Origin: Bacteroidota bacterium
GTDB lineage: Bacteria; Bacteroidota; Bacteroidia; Chitinophagales; Chitinophagaceae
Assembly: GCA_018267575.1 (NCBI GenBank)
Contig: JAFDYF010000077.1
Location: 1-64,000, forward strand
Direction of reading: 5' to 3'
DNA: 64,000 bases
In this document: positions 44,701 to 54,311 of the stretch, piece by piece
Position numbering within the stretch: position 1 is the first letter of the stretch
Layout of the letters: every line of letters starts with the position of its first letter
Made by a program: the position numbers and the translations under genes
The notes under the pieces: model-generated
What the model was told of the DNA's origin: nothing
What the model saw: the letters and a program-made list of their open reading frames with translations, nothing else
The model's database searches: none

Positions 44701-44912
44701 ACCTGCAATTGGGTTATACTTTCCCTCAAAGCCTGGCCAACAACCTGTTTACCAGACTTCGGGTTTATATATCCATAAAGAATGCATACACATTCACCAA
44801 GTATAGTGGCTTCGATCCAGAAATATCAGGTGGTATTTTGGGTTCAGGAGTGGATCTGGGAACCTATCCACAGGCAAGGGTATATACATTTGGTTTGGAC
44901 CTCAAATTTTAA
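41790..44912 (+). CDS. SusC/RagA-family TonB-dependent outer membrane transporter
   Basis: 1040 residues from the ATG at 41790. The signal peptide ends near TSSWA. Next comes a carboxypeptidase-regulatory-like domain (KITGKVLDEKGAPIPNVSIIVNGT), the plug with the SusC signature (VVIGYGTQKVANVSGAIST, then VFVRGIPSF-like LFVRGIPSFSGSDPLVVVDG), and a large beta barrel ending in the aromatic VYTFGLDLKF. It imports oligosaccharides through the outer membrane using TonB energy, with the SusD partner encoded 21 bases later as lid. The adjoining GH16 genes point to a beta-glucan substrate. Confidence 0.95.
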   Translation: MKKLSKRFLALVLLLSIFTSSWAQQQKITGKVLDEKGAPIPNVSIIVNGTNLGTTTNNMGEFSINAPKSSKSLVFTCLNYERQVIPIAGNILNVSMSLSKGKLDEVIVIGYGTQKVANVSGAISTIKTADIEKASPVRVEEAIQGRASGVTVIQSGSPGVKPTLFVRGIPSFSGSDPLVVVDGSIQTLDDFNSINPADVESINILKDAASTAIYGVSGGNGVIVVTTKNGKKNQKTQFGVSSSYGNQQLAKEIGVLNATEYAAILNEGSTTSGGPVLFPNLSAMGVGTNWQDQVFQSAPIQSHAISASGGSEKTTYFLSAGFTDQVGILGGTTFSKSDYQRGNFTANLNFQLAPKLKFIVNATEVLLSSKGVQEGNWNGIIGEALNFDPTVPVYNKVPNTIGTYGFSNLILQEVHNPLTEMQNTYNKNIGNKQYGKFELQYDVLKNLKLTSRFGYTNYIDNVKSFSPLIFYGLNNIDNSLNADGTTVSGRHNSVSSTRNNYFNFNWESFANYDFKIKEDHHIETVIGVALGKNAQNHLGASKQDVPFNSWTFASIQSATGVNTAANTQANSGYYWESFTKSLSYFARANYDFQSKYLASFSVRRDGSSEFTDAKKFGNFYAGSLGWVVSRENFFHSNLIDFLKLRASYGSVGSSNGASLQSTSIITGGTYNNIGNSNGYYFNGVFYPGSSVGSQLNPNQLGWETDAQFNGGFEITLLKNKISLTADYYQKNVSNLLFTGTQALFVGTVPAPLANIGSTRTTGLDAMISLNETLGSNFKLHTSLTFTSSNSLVTATNFDNSAKITGGAYFNGQSQTVTVFQKGQAPGYFYGYKTNGLFQSADQISKSPIQNGAQPGDIKYMDLNGDGVIDSRDQTKIGNPFPKFVMGWNLGLDYKNFDFTAFIYASYGNNIYRAYERNSNYTNKFRSILARWTGPGTTNDARYPRYSFTDPNDNARVSDRYVEDGSFIKIKNLQLGYTFPQSLANNLFTRLRVYISIKNAYTFTKYSGFDPEISGGILGSGVDLGTYPQARVYTFGLDLKF

Positions 44913-44933
44913 GGACAATAAATCATTATAAAA

Positions 44934-46463
44934 ATGAAAAAATATTCGATAATAGTTGGACTCGCCGGCCTAATGACCATGGCCTTGTCTTGCAAAAAAT
45001 ATCTTGACAAAACCCCAGCGGATAATTATCAGATCACGGCTGCAAATTATTTGAACACGGGGACTGATTACCAGACCATGGAAGTCAGTGTGTACACGCC
45101 CTTACAATGGTTGAACCAAGTGGTGCCCATTGGGGATATTGCTTCTGACAATTCCGTTTCCGGTGGTGAAAGTGCCTCCGATGTTTTGGACCTTCAGCAG
45201 ATTGATGATTATACCCTGACCCCCGTGAATGGGACTTTGGCTAATATTTGGCAATATGCTTATGAGGGCATCAACCGCGCAAACTATTTAACAGAATACA
45301 AATTGAATAATCCCTCGGGGCATGCGGTAAGCTTCACGGGCAAGGAAGCTATGTATGGGGAAATATATTTCCTCAGGGCTTATTATTATTTTACATTGGT
45401 CAAAATGTTCGGTGACGTTCCATTGTTTACCGACAGGCGCTTGGATATCTCCGCTACTGGTACCATTAAAAGAACACCCAAGGCAACGGTTTATCTTGCC
45501 ATAGAGAATGACCTCAATGCGGCCATCAATGTGCTGCCTACTACACAGCTTCAGGCAGGACGTGCCACCAAGTATGCCGCACAATCCCTTTTGGGGAAAG
45601 TGTATTTGTATCAACAAAAATATGATTCAGCGGCAACCGTGCTACAAAGTGTGATCAATTCCAATGCGTTTTCCTTGGTGAGCAATTTTGCTTCCATATT
45701 CTTACTCTCGGGGGAAAATGGCCCAGAATCCGTTTTTGAAATCCAATATTCCAGTAATGGTGCGAACTCTTATGATGGGTCCAGCCCTGTGCAAGGGCCG
45801 GGCAATTATGCGGTGCAGCAATGCGGGATTAGGCAATTAAGCGCATCCTCTCCTTTGATGCCCTATGCCCCAGGCTGGAGCACCAATTTGCCCACACAAG
45901 ATTTGGCGAATGCATATACTGCCGGCGACCAAAGAAAAGCAGCCACTTGTTTGGATATTGCAGCCTATGCCGCCGCCAATCCTACATGGAACATAAAGTA
46001 TGAAGTGGCGCCCTACAAAAACACAGGCTTGTACAATCAAAAATACCAACCCTATATTGGACAAAATGCCACCAGTGGTGGCGACCCTGGTTTGAATTGG
46101 CCCAATAATTTCCGAACTATCCGCTATGCTGATGTTTTATTGATGGCCGCAGAAGCATTGAATAAAAGCAGTTCACCCAACGATGTATTGGCTCAGACTT
46201 ATTTGAACATGGTTCGCAGAAGGGCATTTCAGGTATCCGATGCCAGCCATGATATTACGGCAACCGGTGCAGCCCTGTACTCAGCCATTTTAAATGAAAG
46301 AAGATTGGAGCTGGCCATGGAAGGCGAACGTTTCTTTGATTTGGTAAGAACAGGCCAGGCCGCATCGGTGATTAAAGGGTTTAAAACAGGGAAAAACGAA
46401 TTGTTCCCGATACCAGATCAGGAAATAACGGTGGCAGGCCTCACCCAAAACCCAGGTTATTAA
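44934..46463 (+). CDS. SusD/RagB-family surface glycan-binding lipoprotein
   Basis: 509 residues. The lipobox is at MTMALSCKKYLDKTP, giving an outer-membrane lipoprotein. The SusD helical fold is seen in IWQYAYEGINRANYLTEY, GEIYFLRAYYYFTLVKMFGDVPL, AKYAAQSLLGKVYLYQQKYDSA-like stretches and the conserved C-terminal NERRLELAMEGERFFDLVRTG followed by LFPIPDQEI. It binds the glycan and closes over the SusC transporter. Spacing to susC is 21 bases, so it is in the same operon. Confidence 0.95.
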   Translation: MKKYSIIVGLAGLMTMALSCKKYLDKTPADNYQITAANYLNTGTDYQTMEVSVYTPLQWLNQVVPIGDIASDNSVSGGESASDVLDLQQIDDYTLTPVNGTLANIWQYAYEGINRANYLTEYKLNNPSGHAVSFTGKEAMYGEIYFLRAYYYFTLVKMFGDVPLFTDRRLDISATGTIKRTPKATVYLAIENDLNAAINVLPTTQLQAGRATKYAAQSLLGKVYLYQQKYDSAATVLQSVINSNAFSLVSNFASIFLLSGENGPESVFEIQYSSNGANSYDGSSPVQGPGNYAVQQCGIRQLSASSPLMPYAPGWSTNLPTQDLANAYTAGDQRKAATCLDIAAYAAANPTWNIKYEVAPYKNTGLYNQKYQPYIGQNATSGGDPGLNWPNNFRTIRYADVLLMAAEALNKSSSPNDVLAQTYLNMVRRRAFQVSDASHDITATGAALYSAILNERRLELAMEGERFFDLVRTGQAASVIKGFKTGKNELFPIPDQEITVAGLTQNPGY

Positions 46464-46484
46464 TAGTAATTAAACTCAATCAAA

Positions 46485-48593
46485 ATGAAACAACTGAAAT
46501 ATATTTTGTTTACGGCATTATTGCTGGGCACTCTTTTTGCCTGCCAAAAACAACTGTTTAATGATACTTCATTCGCTTCAACAGCCTCTTCGGCAAGCAC
46601 TTTGTCTATGATGTTCAATATTACCCAGGACAATACGGGATTGGTAACCATAACACCCAATGGCGTGGGGGCTATTTCATACGATGTATATTACGGCGAT
46701 GCCACTGCAAACCCAGTTTCGATCATGGCTGGCAAAAGTATACAACATATTTATCCAGAAGGTACTTACACGGTCAAAATCGTGGCGCATGATATCAAAG
46801 GCGGAACTACTTCCTACACCCAGCAATTGACGGTGTCGTTCAGGGCTCCTGCCGACCTAAAAGTAATCTTGGTAGCGAATGGTTTAAAAATCAGTGTTTC
46901 TGCAACTGCATTGTATGAAACTTATTTTCAGGTTTACTATGGGGATTCCAACAATGTTTCGCCCGTGCCATATACTTCCTTGCTTGAAGGACAGAATGCG
47001 ACGCATACCTATGCCAATGCTGGTACTTATGTCGTGAAAGTGGTTGCCTTGAGTGGAGGTGCTGAAACCACCACTTATTTGGATACCATCCATGTGGCCA
47101 ACCAGATCAACCTGCCTGTTACTTTTGATGATGCCAATACGGATTATACGATGTCGGATTTTGGAGGCGAATCTTCCAGTATTGCTTTGGATCCAACAAA
47201 TAGTAGCAATCATGTAATGAAATCCATTAAAACACCGGGTGCCCAAACTTGGGCCGGCGTTACCATTGGTACTTCATTGGGCTTTTCCTCACCGATACCA
47301 TTGACGGCCACCTCAACCAAAATGAGTGTAATGGTTTATTCCCCTGCGGTTGGGTTGGATGTGAAGCTGAAAGTGGACAATCATCAAAACCCGAACGCTG
47401 GTCTTTCTGTAGAAACAGATGTGAAGACCACGGTGGCCAACCAATGGGAAACCTTGACTTTTGATTTCAGTCATCCCGCTCCCGGTACTCCAGCATGGAG
47501 CGCTTCGAATACCTACGATTTGGCTTCCATTTTCTTTGATTTTGGTAACCAAGGTACGGGCAGTGTTTTTTATTTCGATAATGTAAAAATATTACCTCCA
47601 CCATTGGCACAATTGAACCTGCCGGTTACATTTGAAAATCCAAGTGTGGACTATACGGTAACCGATTTTGGCGGGAATTCCTCCATGCTAAAACTTGATC
47701 CCACCAACAGTAGCAATCATGTGATGATGTCCACAAAAACTGCTGGGGCCCAAGTTTGGGCCGGCACCACCATCGGCACTACTAGTGGTTTTGCAAGCCC
47801 GATACCCTTGACTACGATTGCCCAAAAGATGAGTGTGAAAATATATTCACCTGCAGCGGGGCTTGACATCAAATTAAAACTCGACGACCATACCAGACCC
47901 AACAGCGGCTATTCCGTCGAGACCGATGTGAAGACCACAGTGGCCAACCAATGGGAAACTCTGATTTTTGATTTTAGCCAACCTGCCAGTGGTACCCCAG
48001 CATGGAGCGCATCCAACACTTATGATTTAGCTTCCATTTTCTTTGATTTCGGAAATGCGGGCACTGGCTCGGTGTTCTATTGGGATGAACTCCACTTTTT
48101 ATCACAGATGAATTTGCCAGTTACATTCGACAATCCTGATATGGATAACACAGTAACTGATTTTGGAAATAATAGTTCTCTCTTATCCATCGATCCCACC
48201 AATGCTGCCAACCAGGTAATGAAAACCGTGAAGTCCTCGGGGGCCCAAACTTGGGCCGGCACTACAATGGGAACGGCAAGCGGTTTTGCTGCTCCCATAG
48301 CATTGAGCGCAACGAGGACTAAAATGAACGTGATGGTTTATTCCCCTGCCGCGGGTATCCCCATACTTTTGAAGGTAGAAGATCATACCAACGCAAATAA
48401 CTATGTGCAGGTGCTCGTGAATACAACCTTAGCCAACCAGTGGGAAACATTGACATTTGATTTCAGCCAACCTCAGACTGGAACACAGCCATGGAGTGCT
48501 TCAAATACTTATGATAAATGTTCCATTTTCTTCGATTTCAATAACCCCGGCTCGGGCAAAGTATTTTACTGGGATAATGTAACGCTTCAATAA
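46485..48593 (+). CDS. PUL surface lipoprotein with PKD domains and triplicated module
   Basis: 702 residues. The lipobox is LGTLFACQ. Two PKD-like Ig domains lie at about 35-120 and 121-205. Then comes a module of about 165 residues three times (208-376, 377-541, 542-702), each opening NLPVTF and containing SNHVM.S.K..GAQ.WAG, the VETDVKTT or similar strand, ANQWETL.FDFS, WSASNTYD and FYWDN or similar. This pattern resembles jelly-roll carbohydrate-binding modules. The position after susD fits a SusE-like surface glycan-binding protein. The binding sugar is inferred, not seen. Confidence 0.85.
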   Translation: MKQLKYILFTALLLGTLFACQKQLFNDTSFASTASSASTLSMMFNITQDNTGLVTITPNGVGAISYDVYYGDATANPVSIMAGKSIQHIYPEGTYTVKIVAHDIKGGTTSYTQQLTVSFRAPADLKVILVANGLKISVSATALYETYFQVYYGDSNNVSPVPYTSLLEGQNATHTYANAGTYVVKVVALSGGAETTTYLDTIHVANQINLPVTFDDANTDYTMSDFGGESSSIALDPTNSSNHVMKSIKTPGAQTWAGVTIGTSLGFSSPIPLTATSTKMSVMVYSPAVGLDVKLKVDNHQNPNAGLSVETDVKTTVANQWETLTFDFSHPAPGTPAWSASNTYDLASIFFDFGNQGTGSVFYFDNVKILPPPLAQLNLPVTFENPSVDYTVTDFGGNSSMLKLDPTNSSNHVMMSTKTAGAQVWAGTTIGTTSGFASPIPLTTIAQKMSVKIYSPAAGLDIKLKLDDHTRPNSGYSVETDVKTTVANQWETLIFDFSQPASGTPAWSASNTYDLASIFFDFGNAGTGSVFYWDELHFLSQMNLPVTFDNPDMDNTVTDFGNNSSLLSIDPTNAANQVMKTVKSSGAQTWAGTTMGTASGFAAPIALSATRTKMNVMVYSPAAGIPILLKVEDHTNANNYVQVLVNTTLANQWETLTFDFSQPQTGTQPWSASNTYDKCSIFFDFNNPGSGKVFYWDNVTLQ

Positions 48594-48611
48594 CAATCAA
48601 ATTAATCTTAG

Positions 48612-49511
48612 ATGAAAAATAATATCAAGTATGCTTCACTGATTGTGCTGTTTGCAATGGCCGTACTCTTTGCGTGCAATAAAACAGACTACTCCTTTGG
48701 CAATATCAAGACGCCAAGCAATCTTTCCATCACTGCGGTGCTGCAAGGTTATGATACTAGTCATTTATATGGGGATGGTTCTGGCAAAGTAACCATCACA
48801 GCCAATGCCAGCAATGCGATTACCTATAAATTTTATTTTGGCAATGGCGATTCTCTTTTGTCTGCAACAGGATCGGTCACTTATACCTATAGCAAATTGG
48901 ACACCAACCAATATATCATTACAGTGAATGCGATTGGAACAGGAGGTGCCATTTCTACATTCAGCAAGCAAATCACGGTGTACTATCTATTCCCGATTGC
49001 AGCATCAATCGATAGCGCCTTGACCAGCGGTACTTCAAAAAAATGGTCTATCGCTCATGACAGCGTGGGGCATTTCGGTGTTGGCCCCAGTACTTCATTT
49101 AGCCCTGACTATTATACTGCCCAGCCCAACGAAAAACCGGCTTGCGCCTACGATGGGGTAATTACATTTACCCATGTTGGCACCAATAATATTTCGATCA
49201 ATGTAAATAACCAAGGGTCCTCATTCCTGATTGGTGCAGCAACCTCTTTTTATGGACAGACTGGCGGTGATGGTTGTTATCCGGTTACCACAGGGGGAAC
49301 CCAAACATTGACGTTTGGTACTGACCTGTTTGCTGGTTCTAATTCATCCAATTCCACAGGGGTGCAGATAACGGTACCAGGAAATGGATTGATTAATTTT
49401 GGCACAGGCGCAAACACGTACGAGATCTTGTATGTTTCATCAACGGTTATGGTACTACGAAATATTGGTATTGATGGCAATGCATGGTATCAGATCTTTA
49501 AGGCAAATTAA
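48612..49511 (+). CDS. PUL surface lipoprotein with PKD-like domain
   Basis: 299 residues with a lipobox at VLFACNKT. A PKD-like domain (about 35-125) shows the YKFYFGNGDSL and VTYTYSKLDTNQYIITVNA strands. A C-terminal beta-rich domain (about 135-299) begins KKWSIAHDSVGHFGVGP and ends MVLRNIGIDGNAWYQIFK. That layout is common for SGBP-type proteins near SusC/D, where it helps hold polysaccharide at the cell surface. The gene lies between the triplicated-module lipoprotein and a GH16 lipoprotein, all in one direction. Confidence 0.8.
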   Translation: MKNNIKYASLIVLFAMAVLFACNKTDYSFGNIKTPSNLSITAVLQGYDTSHLYGDGSGKVTITANASNAITYKFYFGNGDSLLSATGSVTYTYSKLDTNQYIITVNAIGTGGAISTFSKQITVYYLFPIAASIDSALTSGTSKKWSIAHDSVGHFGVGPSTSFSPDYYTAQPNEKPACAYDGVITFTHVGTNNISINVNNQGSSFLIGAATSFYGQTGGDGCYPVTTGGTQTLTFGTDLFAGSNSSNSTGVQITVPGNGLINFGTGANTYEILYVSSTVMVLRNIGIDGNAWYQIFKAN

Positions 49512-49565
49512 AGCTGTGCTTGTTTTCCCCTAAATGGGTGCCAAAATGAATTGAAAATCTAAGAC

Positions 49566-50588
49566 ATGAAAATAATATCATTATGTACGCTTTTGGCATT
49601 GATTCTTAGTTCTTGTAGTAAGAACAGTTCCAATTCAGCCACCGATATGTTGGGGGACCTCAGCTTGAGTGCCATGGTGAGCACGGATAGCAGCGGCAAT
49701 GTTTCCTTTACCGCCAACGCCGCCAACGCCACCAGTTATGATTTTGATTTTGGCAACGGGGTGATCCAGACAGTTGCTTCTGGGGTCATTGTGTATAAGT
49801 ATCCCGCATCTGGCAATTTTACTGTCAATGTAATCGCCTCTGGTAGTAATGGGCAAACAAAATCCAAAAGCATTCCGGTTAGTGTGGTGATTAAACTTTC
49901 ATTGGTATGGTTTGATGAGTTTAATACTCCCGGAAGTCCAGACCCAACCAAATGGACCTTTGATATTGGTACAGGATCGGGCGGCTGGGGTAACAATGAA
50001 TTGGAATACTATACTTCCAGGACCAACAATGCCATCGTTTCAAACGGAACATTGAAGATCATTGCAGTGAAGGAACCTTATAATGGAAGTGCCTATACTT
50101 CCGCCAGGATGCTTACCAATGGGCTGTATTCCTTTAAATATGGAAAAATTGAAGTAATGGCAAAACTACCCGCAAGCATCGGTACTTGGCCTGCCATCTG
50201 GATGTTAGGGAACAATATTTCCTCGGTAGGCTGGCCTGCCTGTGGGGAGATGGATATTATGGAACAAAATGGTAGTCAGAAAAGTACCATATTTGGAACA
50301 TTGCATTATCCCACAGAAGTAAACCAATATGGCGATGGCGGAAATACAATGCTGTCAACTGCTAGTTCAGCATTTCATAAATATGCGGCCATATGGTCAC
50401 CCAGCACCATCCAGTTGTTGGTAGATGACAGCGTTTATTATACATTGCCAAACCAAAGTGGTTTGCCATTTAACCAAAACTTTTTTATCATACTCAACTT
50501 GGCCATGGGTGGTAATTTCGGCGGAACCGTTGACCCTGCTTTTACAACCGATCAAATGGAAATTGATTATGTAAGGGTGTATCAATAA
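49566..50588 (+). CDS. GH16 endo-glucanase lipoprotein with PKD domain
   Basis: 340 residues. The lipobox is LILSSCSK, then a PKD-like domain (about 28-112), then the GH16 jelly roll (about 115-340). The catalytic block is GEMDIMEQNG, with nucleophile E228, D230 and acid/base E233. The form with the extra Met (ExDxxE) is that of laminarinase/lichenase-type enzymes. Other marks are WGNNELEYYT and WPAIWMLG. It would cut beta-1,3- or mixed-linkage glucan at the cell surface before import by SusC/D. Linkage preference cannot be read from sequence. Confidence 0.92.
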   Translation: MKIISLCTLLALILSSCSKNSSNSATDMLGDLSLSAMVSTDSSGNVSFTANAANATSYDFDFGNGVIQTVASGVIVYKYPASGNFTVNVIASGSNGQTKSKSIPVSVVIKLSLVWFDEFNTPGSPDPTKWTFDIGTGSGGWGNNELEYYTSRTNNAIVSNGTLKIIAVKEPYNGSAYTSARMLTNGLYSFKYGKIEVMAKLPASIGTWPAIWMLGNNISSVGWPACGEMDIMEQNGSQKSTIFGTLHYPTEVNQYGDGGNTMLSTASSAFHKYAAIWSPSTIQLLVDDSVYYTLPNQSGLPFNQNFFIILNLAMGGNFGGTVDPAFTTDQMEIDYVRVYQ

Positions 50589-50701
50589 CTGTTTCATAAA
50601 ACAAGCTGCTCTCAAAATAAATGTAGTTCCTGTATAGACGGTTGAATCATTTTTGGAGATTCAGGTCATACAGGAAAATATACAAGCAAAGTTTTAACAT
50701 T

Positions 50702-51565
50702 ATGCAAAATAGAATGGGTCTCGGTTTTTTAATAGGGATATTGTTTATTTCATTTCCTTTTCAATCGCAATCACAATCCGTAAAGGGAGATGCTGGTCAA
50801 AGCAAAAAGGGCAAGCTGGTTTTTTTTGATGATTTCTCCGGTGTCCAATTAGATCGTAGTAAATGGAATGTGGAAACAACGGGGATGCATGTAAATAATG
50901 AACTGCAGGCATATGTCGATTCTGGTCGAACCATTTATCTGGAAAATAATCATTTGGTCATACAGCCCCGTTATGACTCCGGCTATGTTACCAAAGATGG
51001 GCAGCGGTTTGATTTTATTTCGGGGAGGATCAATACCAAGAACAAGTTTGACTTTAAATATGGCACTGCAGAAGCCCGGATTAAACTGGTGGATGGGGCG
51101 GGGCTCTGGCCTGCATGGTGGATGTTGGGCAATGGCGAATGGCCACAAACTGGTGAGATTGATATCATGGAATATATTGGGGAGAAGGATTGGGCAAGTG
51201 CGGCTGTTCACGGCCTGGGATACAGTGGGGAGACTCCCTTTGTAAATCGTTTGTATTTTAACAAAGCCAATGATGTAACACAATGGCATGTGTATGCGGT
51301 GGACTGGACCCCCGATGCGCTGGTTTTCAAATATGATGGAATTCAGATGTTTAGGGTAACCAAGACAATGACTTCAAATTATGGTACTTGGTCTTTTGAC
51401 AATAATAAATACCTGATATTGAACTTTGCTTTGGGAGGGGCATATCCTGTAAAAATCAATGGCGTTAAAAATCCCTATTACGGATTGCCTTCATCCACAC
51501 TCGAACTGATCAAAAAAAATAAAGCAAAGATGTATGTGGATTGGGTAAAAGTGGTCCAGTACTAA
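50702..51565 (+). CDS. GH16 endo-glucanase, secreted
   Basis: 287 residues from ATG at 50702; the frame is open upstream without another good start. A signal peptide (LGFLIGILFISFPFQSQSQ) lacks a lipobox, so the enzyme is probably periplasmic or released. The GH16 domain fills the rest: NNELQAYVDS, LWPAWWMLGNGEWPQTGEIDIMEYIG with E152, D154 and E157 as catalytic residues, then WTPDALVFKYDG. It is the last gene of the locus and has no PKD domain. Together with the lipoprotein GH16 it could give stepwise depolymerisation. Confidence 0.92.
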   Translation: MQNRMGLGFLIGILFISFPFQSQSQSVKGDAGQSKKGKLVFFDDFSGVQLDRSKWNVETTGMHVNNELQAYVDSGRTIYLENNHLVIQPRYDSGYVTKDGQRFDFISGRINTKNKFDFKYGTAEARIKLVDGAGLWPAWWMLGNGEWPQTGEIDIMEYIGEKDWASAAVHGLGYSGETPFVNRLYFNKANDVTQWHVYAVDWTPDALVFKYDGIQMFRVTKTMTSNYGTWSFDNNKYLILNFALGGAYPVKINGVKNPYYGLPSSTLELIKKNKAKMYVDWVKVVQY

Positions 51566-52108
51566 AATGAAAACAGTTTGATTGGTCTTGTCTGAAACGA
51601 AAATTTATCCAAATTGTGTTCTGTATATGTGAAGGGTTGGATTATGCGAACGAGACTTGGCATCCACGATTCAGCGTAATGAGTTGGGTCGAGATATTGC
51701 CACAACCACGCAATGTTTGTATGCGAAACCAAATTATGGGGGTATTGGTTGATCATTATTCTTTCTTATGTTTTTAATTTATTCATTGGACCAAGTCCCT
51801 ATGGATGAATTGCTTGCGAATAAGGTTTGTCAAAACACACTATTTTGCTGACTGCTAAAATAAATCAGTGATCACTATGGGACTCGGCTGAGCCCCTCAG
51901 CATTTATTGTACCACCAAACTCTCGGATATTAAAAGTTTGATCAATCAACTAACAGAAATTATTTTTTGCAAGGTTAATTTGATTAAATGAGTGTGAAAT
52001 TTTTACAGAGCATGGTCGCTACATTATAGTGAAATAATTATATATAACATACTTTTGCGAAGAATGGATTAAGTGCAACCCTTTTTTAACTAAAAACTAG
52101 TTAGTCTC
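51566..52108 (+). other. Intergenic region after the GH16 locus
   Basis: No gene is seen in about 540 bases. A short hairpin GCTGAGcccCTCAGC at 51887-51901 followed by a weak T-rich stretch may end transcription from the locus. TACTTTTG at 52050-52057 is a possible -7 box for the glycine-rich protein gene; no TTG is at the usual distance. Confidence 0.4.
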
Positions 52109-54232
52109 ATGTTTATGTCAGCCAAAACCTTTTCGCTAACTTTTTTTATCCTTACCTGCCTCTTTATCTCACCTATATTTTTATTCTCACAAGCAGGAAA
52201 GGATGGTGCGGCCATTATCTCTACAACAGGAGTGATATTCAATCGGTATTCAGCAGTCACGGCCAGTGCCGTCGCTGGGACCAATACCATTACAGTAAAT
52301 AATATTTCGGATCTTGCGGCATCCAAAATTGCAGGTGCATCCAATAATCCTTATGCTACGAGCGCATTGGGTTATGGAGACCTCATCATGATCATCAAAA
52401 TGCAGGGCGCCACAATTGATATCACCAATACCACTAGTTATGGCACAATCAGTGCTTACAATAATGCGGGCAAATTTGAGCTACAAGTGGTGAAAGGGGT
52501 TACCGGGAACGTTATCACATTCTGTAATAATCTCGCCAATACTTATAATATCAGTGCCACCACGGAAAGGGTTCAAGTTGTTAGGATACCAAGGCTAAAT
52601 TCTTTGACGATAAATTCGGGCTCATCGCTCACCGCATCTGCATGGGCATCTTCTGGGTATACCGGTGGCATTGTAGCAGTAGAGGTTACGGGTAATGCAT
52701 CGATTGCAGGTTCCATTAATGCAGATGGTATTGGGTTTCGTGGTGGTGTGGTGGATAACCTGACCACTGGCCCTCCCGGTGTTTCCAACTATGTGAACAC
52801 AAGTGCTTCGGATGGGGGTGAAAAGGGGGAGGGTATCGCTGGTTTTGAAGCAGACTATGATGCTCTGAACGGTCGTTACGATCGGGGTGCTCCTGCTAAT
52901 GGCGGCGGCGGGGGCGTAGCGCACAATTCAGCAGGAGGGGGTGGGGCCAATGGCGGTGTGCCAGCGAGCTGGAATGGTATGGGCAACCCCGACAATTCTG
53001 GTACAAACTACTCAACGGCTTGGGATTTGGAAGGTGGCAGTTTTCATTCAAATACTTCATCGGGAGGGGGAAGGGGCGGATATTCTTATGGAGCCAATTC
53101 CCCGGGCCCCATTACTACTGCGCCAGGAAATACAGCCTGGGGCGGAGACAATCGAAGGAATATTGGAGGATTGGGAGGTAGGCCTTTGTCCTATACGGTC
53201 GGTAGTACTTTATTTTTAGGCGGTGGCGGTGGTGCAGGCGATGCAAATAACAATGCGGCCCAAAATGGGGCCAATGGTGGAGGGATTATTTACCTCCTTG
53301 TTACGGGCAACCTGAGTGGGGCAGGTACGATTACTGCAAATGGGGCAACCGCCGGCAATACCATTTCAGGGAACAATGATGCTCCGGGTGGCGGCGGCGG
53401 CGGCGGTGCTATCCACCTGAATGTTCAGGGATCCATAACCGGTGTCACCTTAAATGCTAATGGCGGTGCGGGTGGCAACCAGCTTATCACCAGTGCTGAA
53501 AGCGAAGGCCCCGGTGGTGGTGGCGGTGGTGGTTTTGTGGCAGTGACGGGAACTCCCAGTATTACCGTGAATGTAGCGGGAGGCGCAAATGGGACTACCA
53601 CTTCAACATCCCAAACCGCATTCAAGCCAAATGGTGCCACCAAGGGTGGGGCAGGAACCAGTTCCAATTCCAATACTTTTGTAGCAGCCCCAGCACTGAG
53701 TTGTTTTGCACTGCCGCTTAGTTTAATTTCTTTTGATGCACAATTGAGTGGACAAGGCGATGTCAAATTGCTGTGGGTCACAGAAAATGAGTCAAACATG
53801 AAGGACTTTGACGTACTGGAAAGCAATGATGCGACCAACTGGCAGTCGGCCGCTATGGTTGCTGCTACCAATAACGGCAATACGCAAAACTATTCTTTCG
53901 ACGTAGGGACTATCTCACAAAAAACTTGGTTCAGGCTGAAGATGCTGAACCTAGATGATACGTATGTGTATAGCAATATCCTATTTGTTCAACCCAACAG
54001 CAGAGAAATCATTTATTTAAATGGGAATAGTCTTTGGCTAAAAAACCTTCCCACGCAAACAAAAGAAGTCCGTATTTACAATATCCTAGGGATATTGGTA
54101 AGGAGTCAAGCGATCGGTAACCAAACCAATAGTGCACAGATCGATATCAGCAACCTGCCAAAGGGCATGTATTATGCCATTTGGGATAATGGTTCAAGCA
54201 GAACAGGTTCTGCTAGGTTTACGAGATTATAA
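52109..54232 (+). CDS. Glycine-rich surface protein with T9SS type A sorting signal
   Basis: 707 residues with a signal peptide ending near LFSQAG. The middle (about 170-510) alternates Gly runs of four to seven residues with regular strands such as GGIVAVEVTGN, GGIIYLLVTGN, GAIHLNVQGS and GFVAVTGTPS, like a beta-solenoid. After a spacer, residues 540-620 form an Ig-like domain (LSGQGDVKLLWVTENE), and the last 75 residues carry the T9SS C-terminal signal (VRIYNILGILVRSQ, ISNLPKGMYYAIWD). It is exported by type IX secretion. Function is unknown; a surface or adhesive role is an inference. Confidence 0.85.
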   Translation: MFMSAKTFSLTFFILTCLFISPIFLFSQAGKDGAAIISTTGVIFNRYSAVTASAVAGTNTITVNNISDLAASKIAGASNNPYATSALGYGDLIMIIKMQGATIDITNTTSYGTISAYNNAGKFELQVVKGVTGNVITFCNNLANTYNISATTERVQVVRIPRLNSLTINSGSSLTASAWASSGYTGGIVAVEVTGNASIAGSINADGIGFRGGVVDNLTTGPPGVSNYVNTSASDGGEKGEGIAGFEADYDALNGRYDRGAPANGGGGGVAHNSAGGGGANGGVPASWNGMGNPDNSGTNYSTAWDLEGGSFHSNTSSGGGRGGYSYGANSPGPITTAPGNTAWGGDNRRNIGGLGGRPLSYTVGSTLFLGGGGGAGDANNNAAQNGANGGGIIYLLVTGNLSGAGTITANGATAGNTISGNNDAPGGGGGGGAIHLNVQGSITGVTLNANGGAGGNQLITSAESEGPGGGGGGGFVAVTGTPSITVNVAGGANGTTTSTSQTAFKPNGATKGGAGTSSNSNTFVAAPALSCFALPLSLISFDAQLSGQGDVKLLWVTENESNMKDFDVLESNDATNWQSAAMVAATNNGNTQNYSFDVGTISQKTWFRLKMLNLDDTYVYSNILFVQPNSREIIYLNGNSLWLKNLPTQTKEVRIYNILGILVRSQAIGNQTNSAQIDISNLPKGMYYAIWDNGSSRTGSARFTRL

Positions 54233-54311
54233 TTCAGTTTGTAATGCTTCCCTATCGGCTGACTATTGTACCGAAGCGAACACTAAGCAAATAGTATATA
54301 TTCTACTATTG

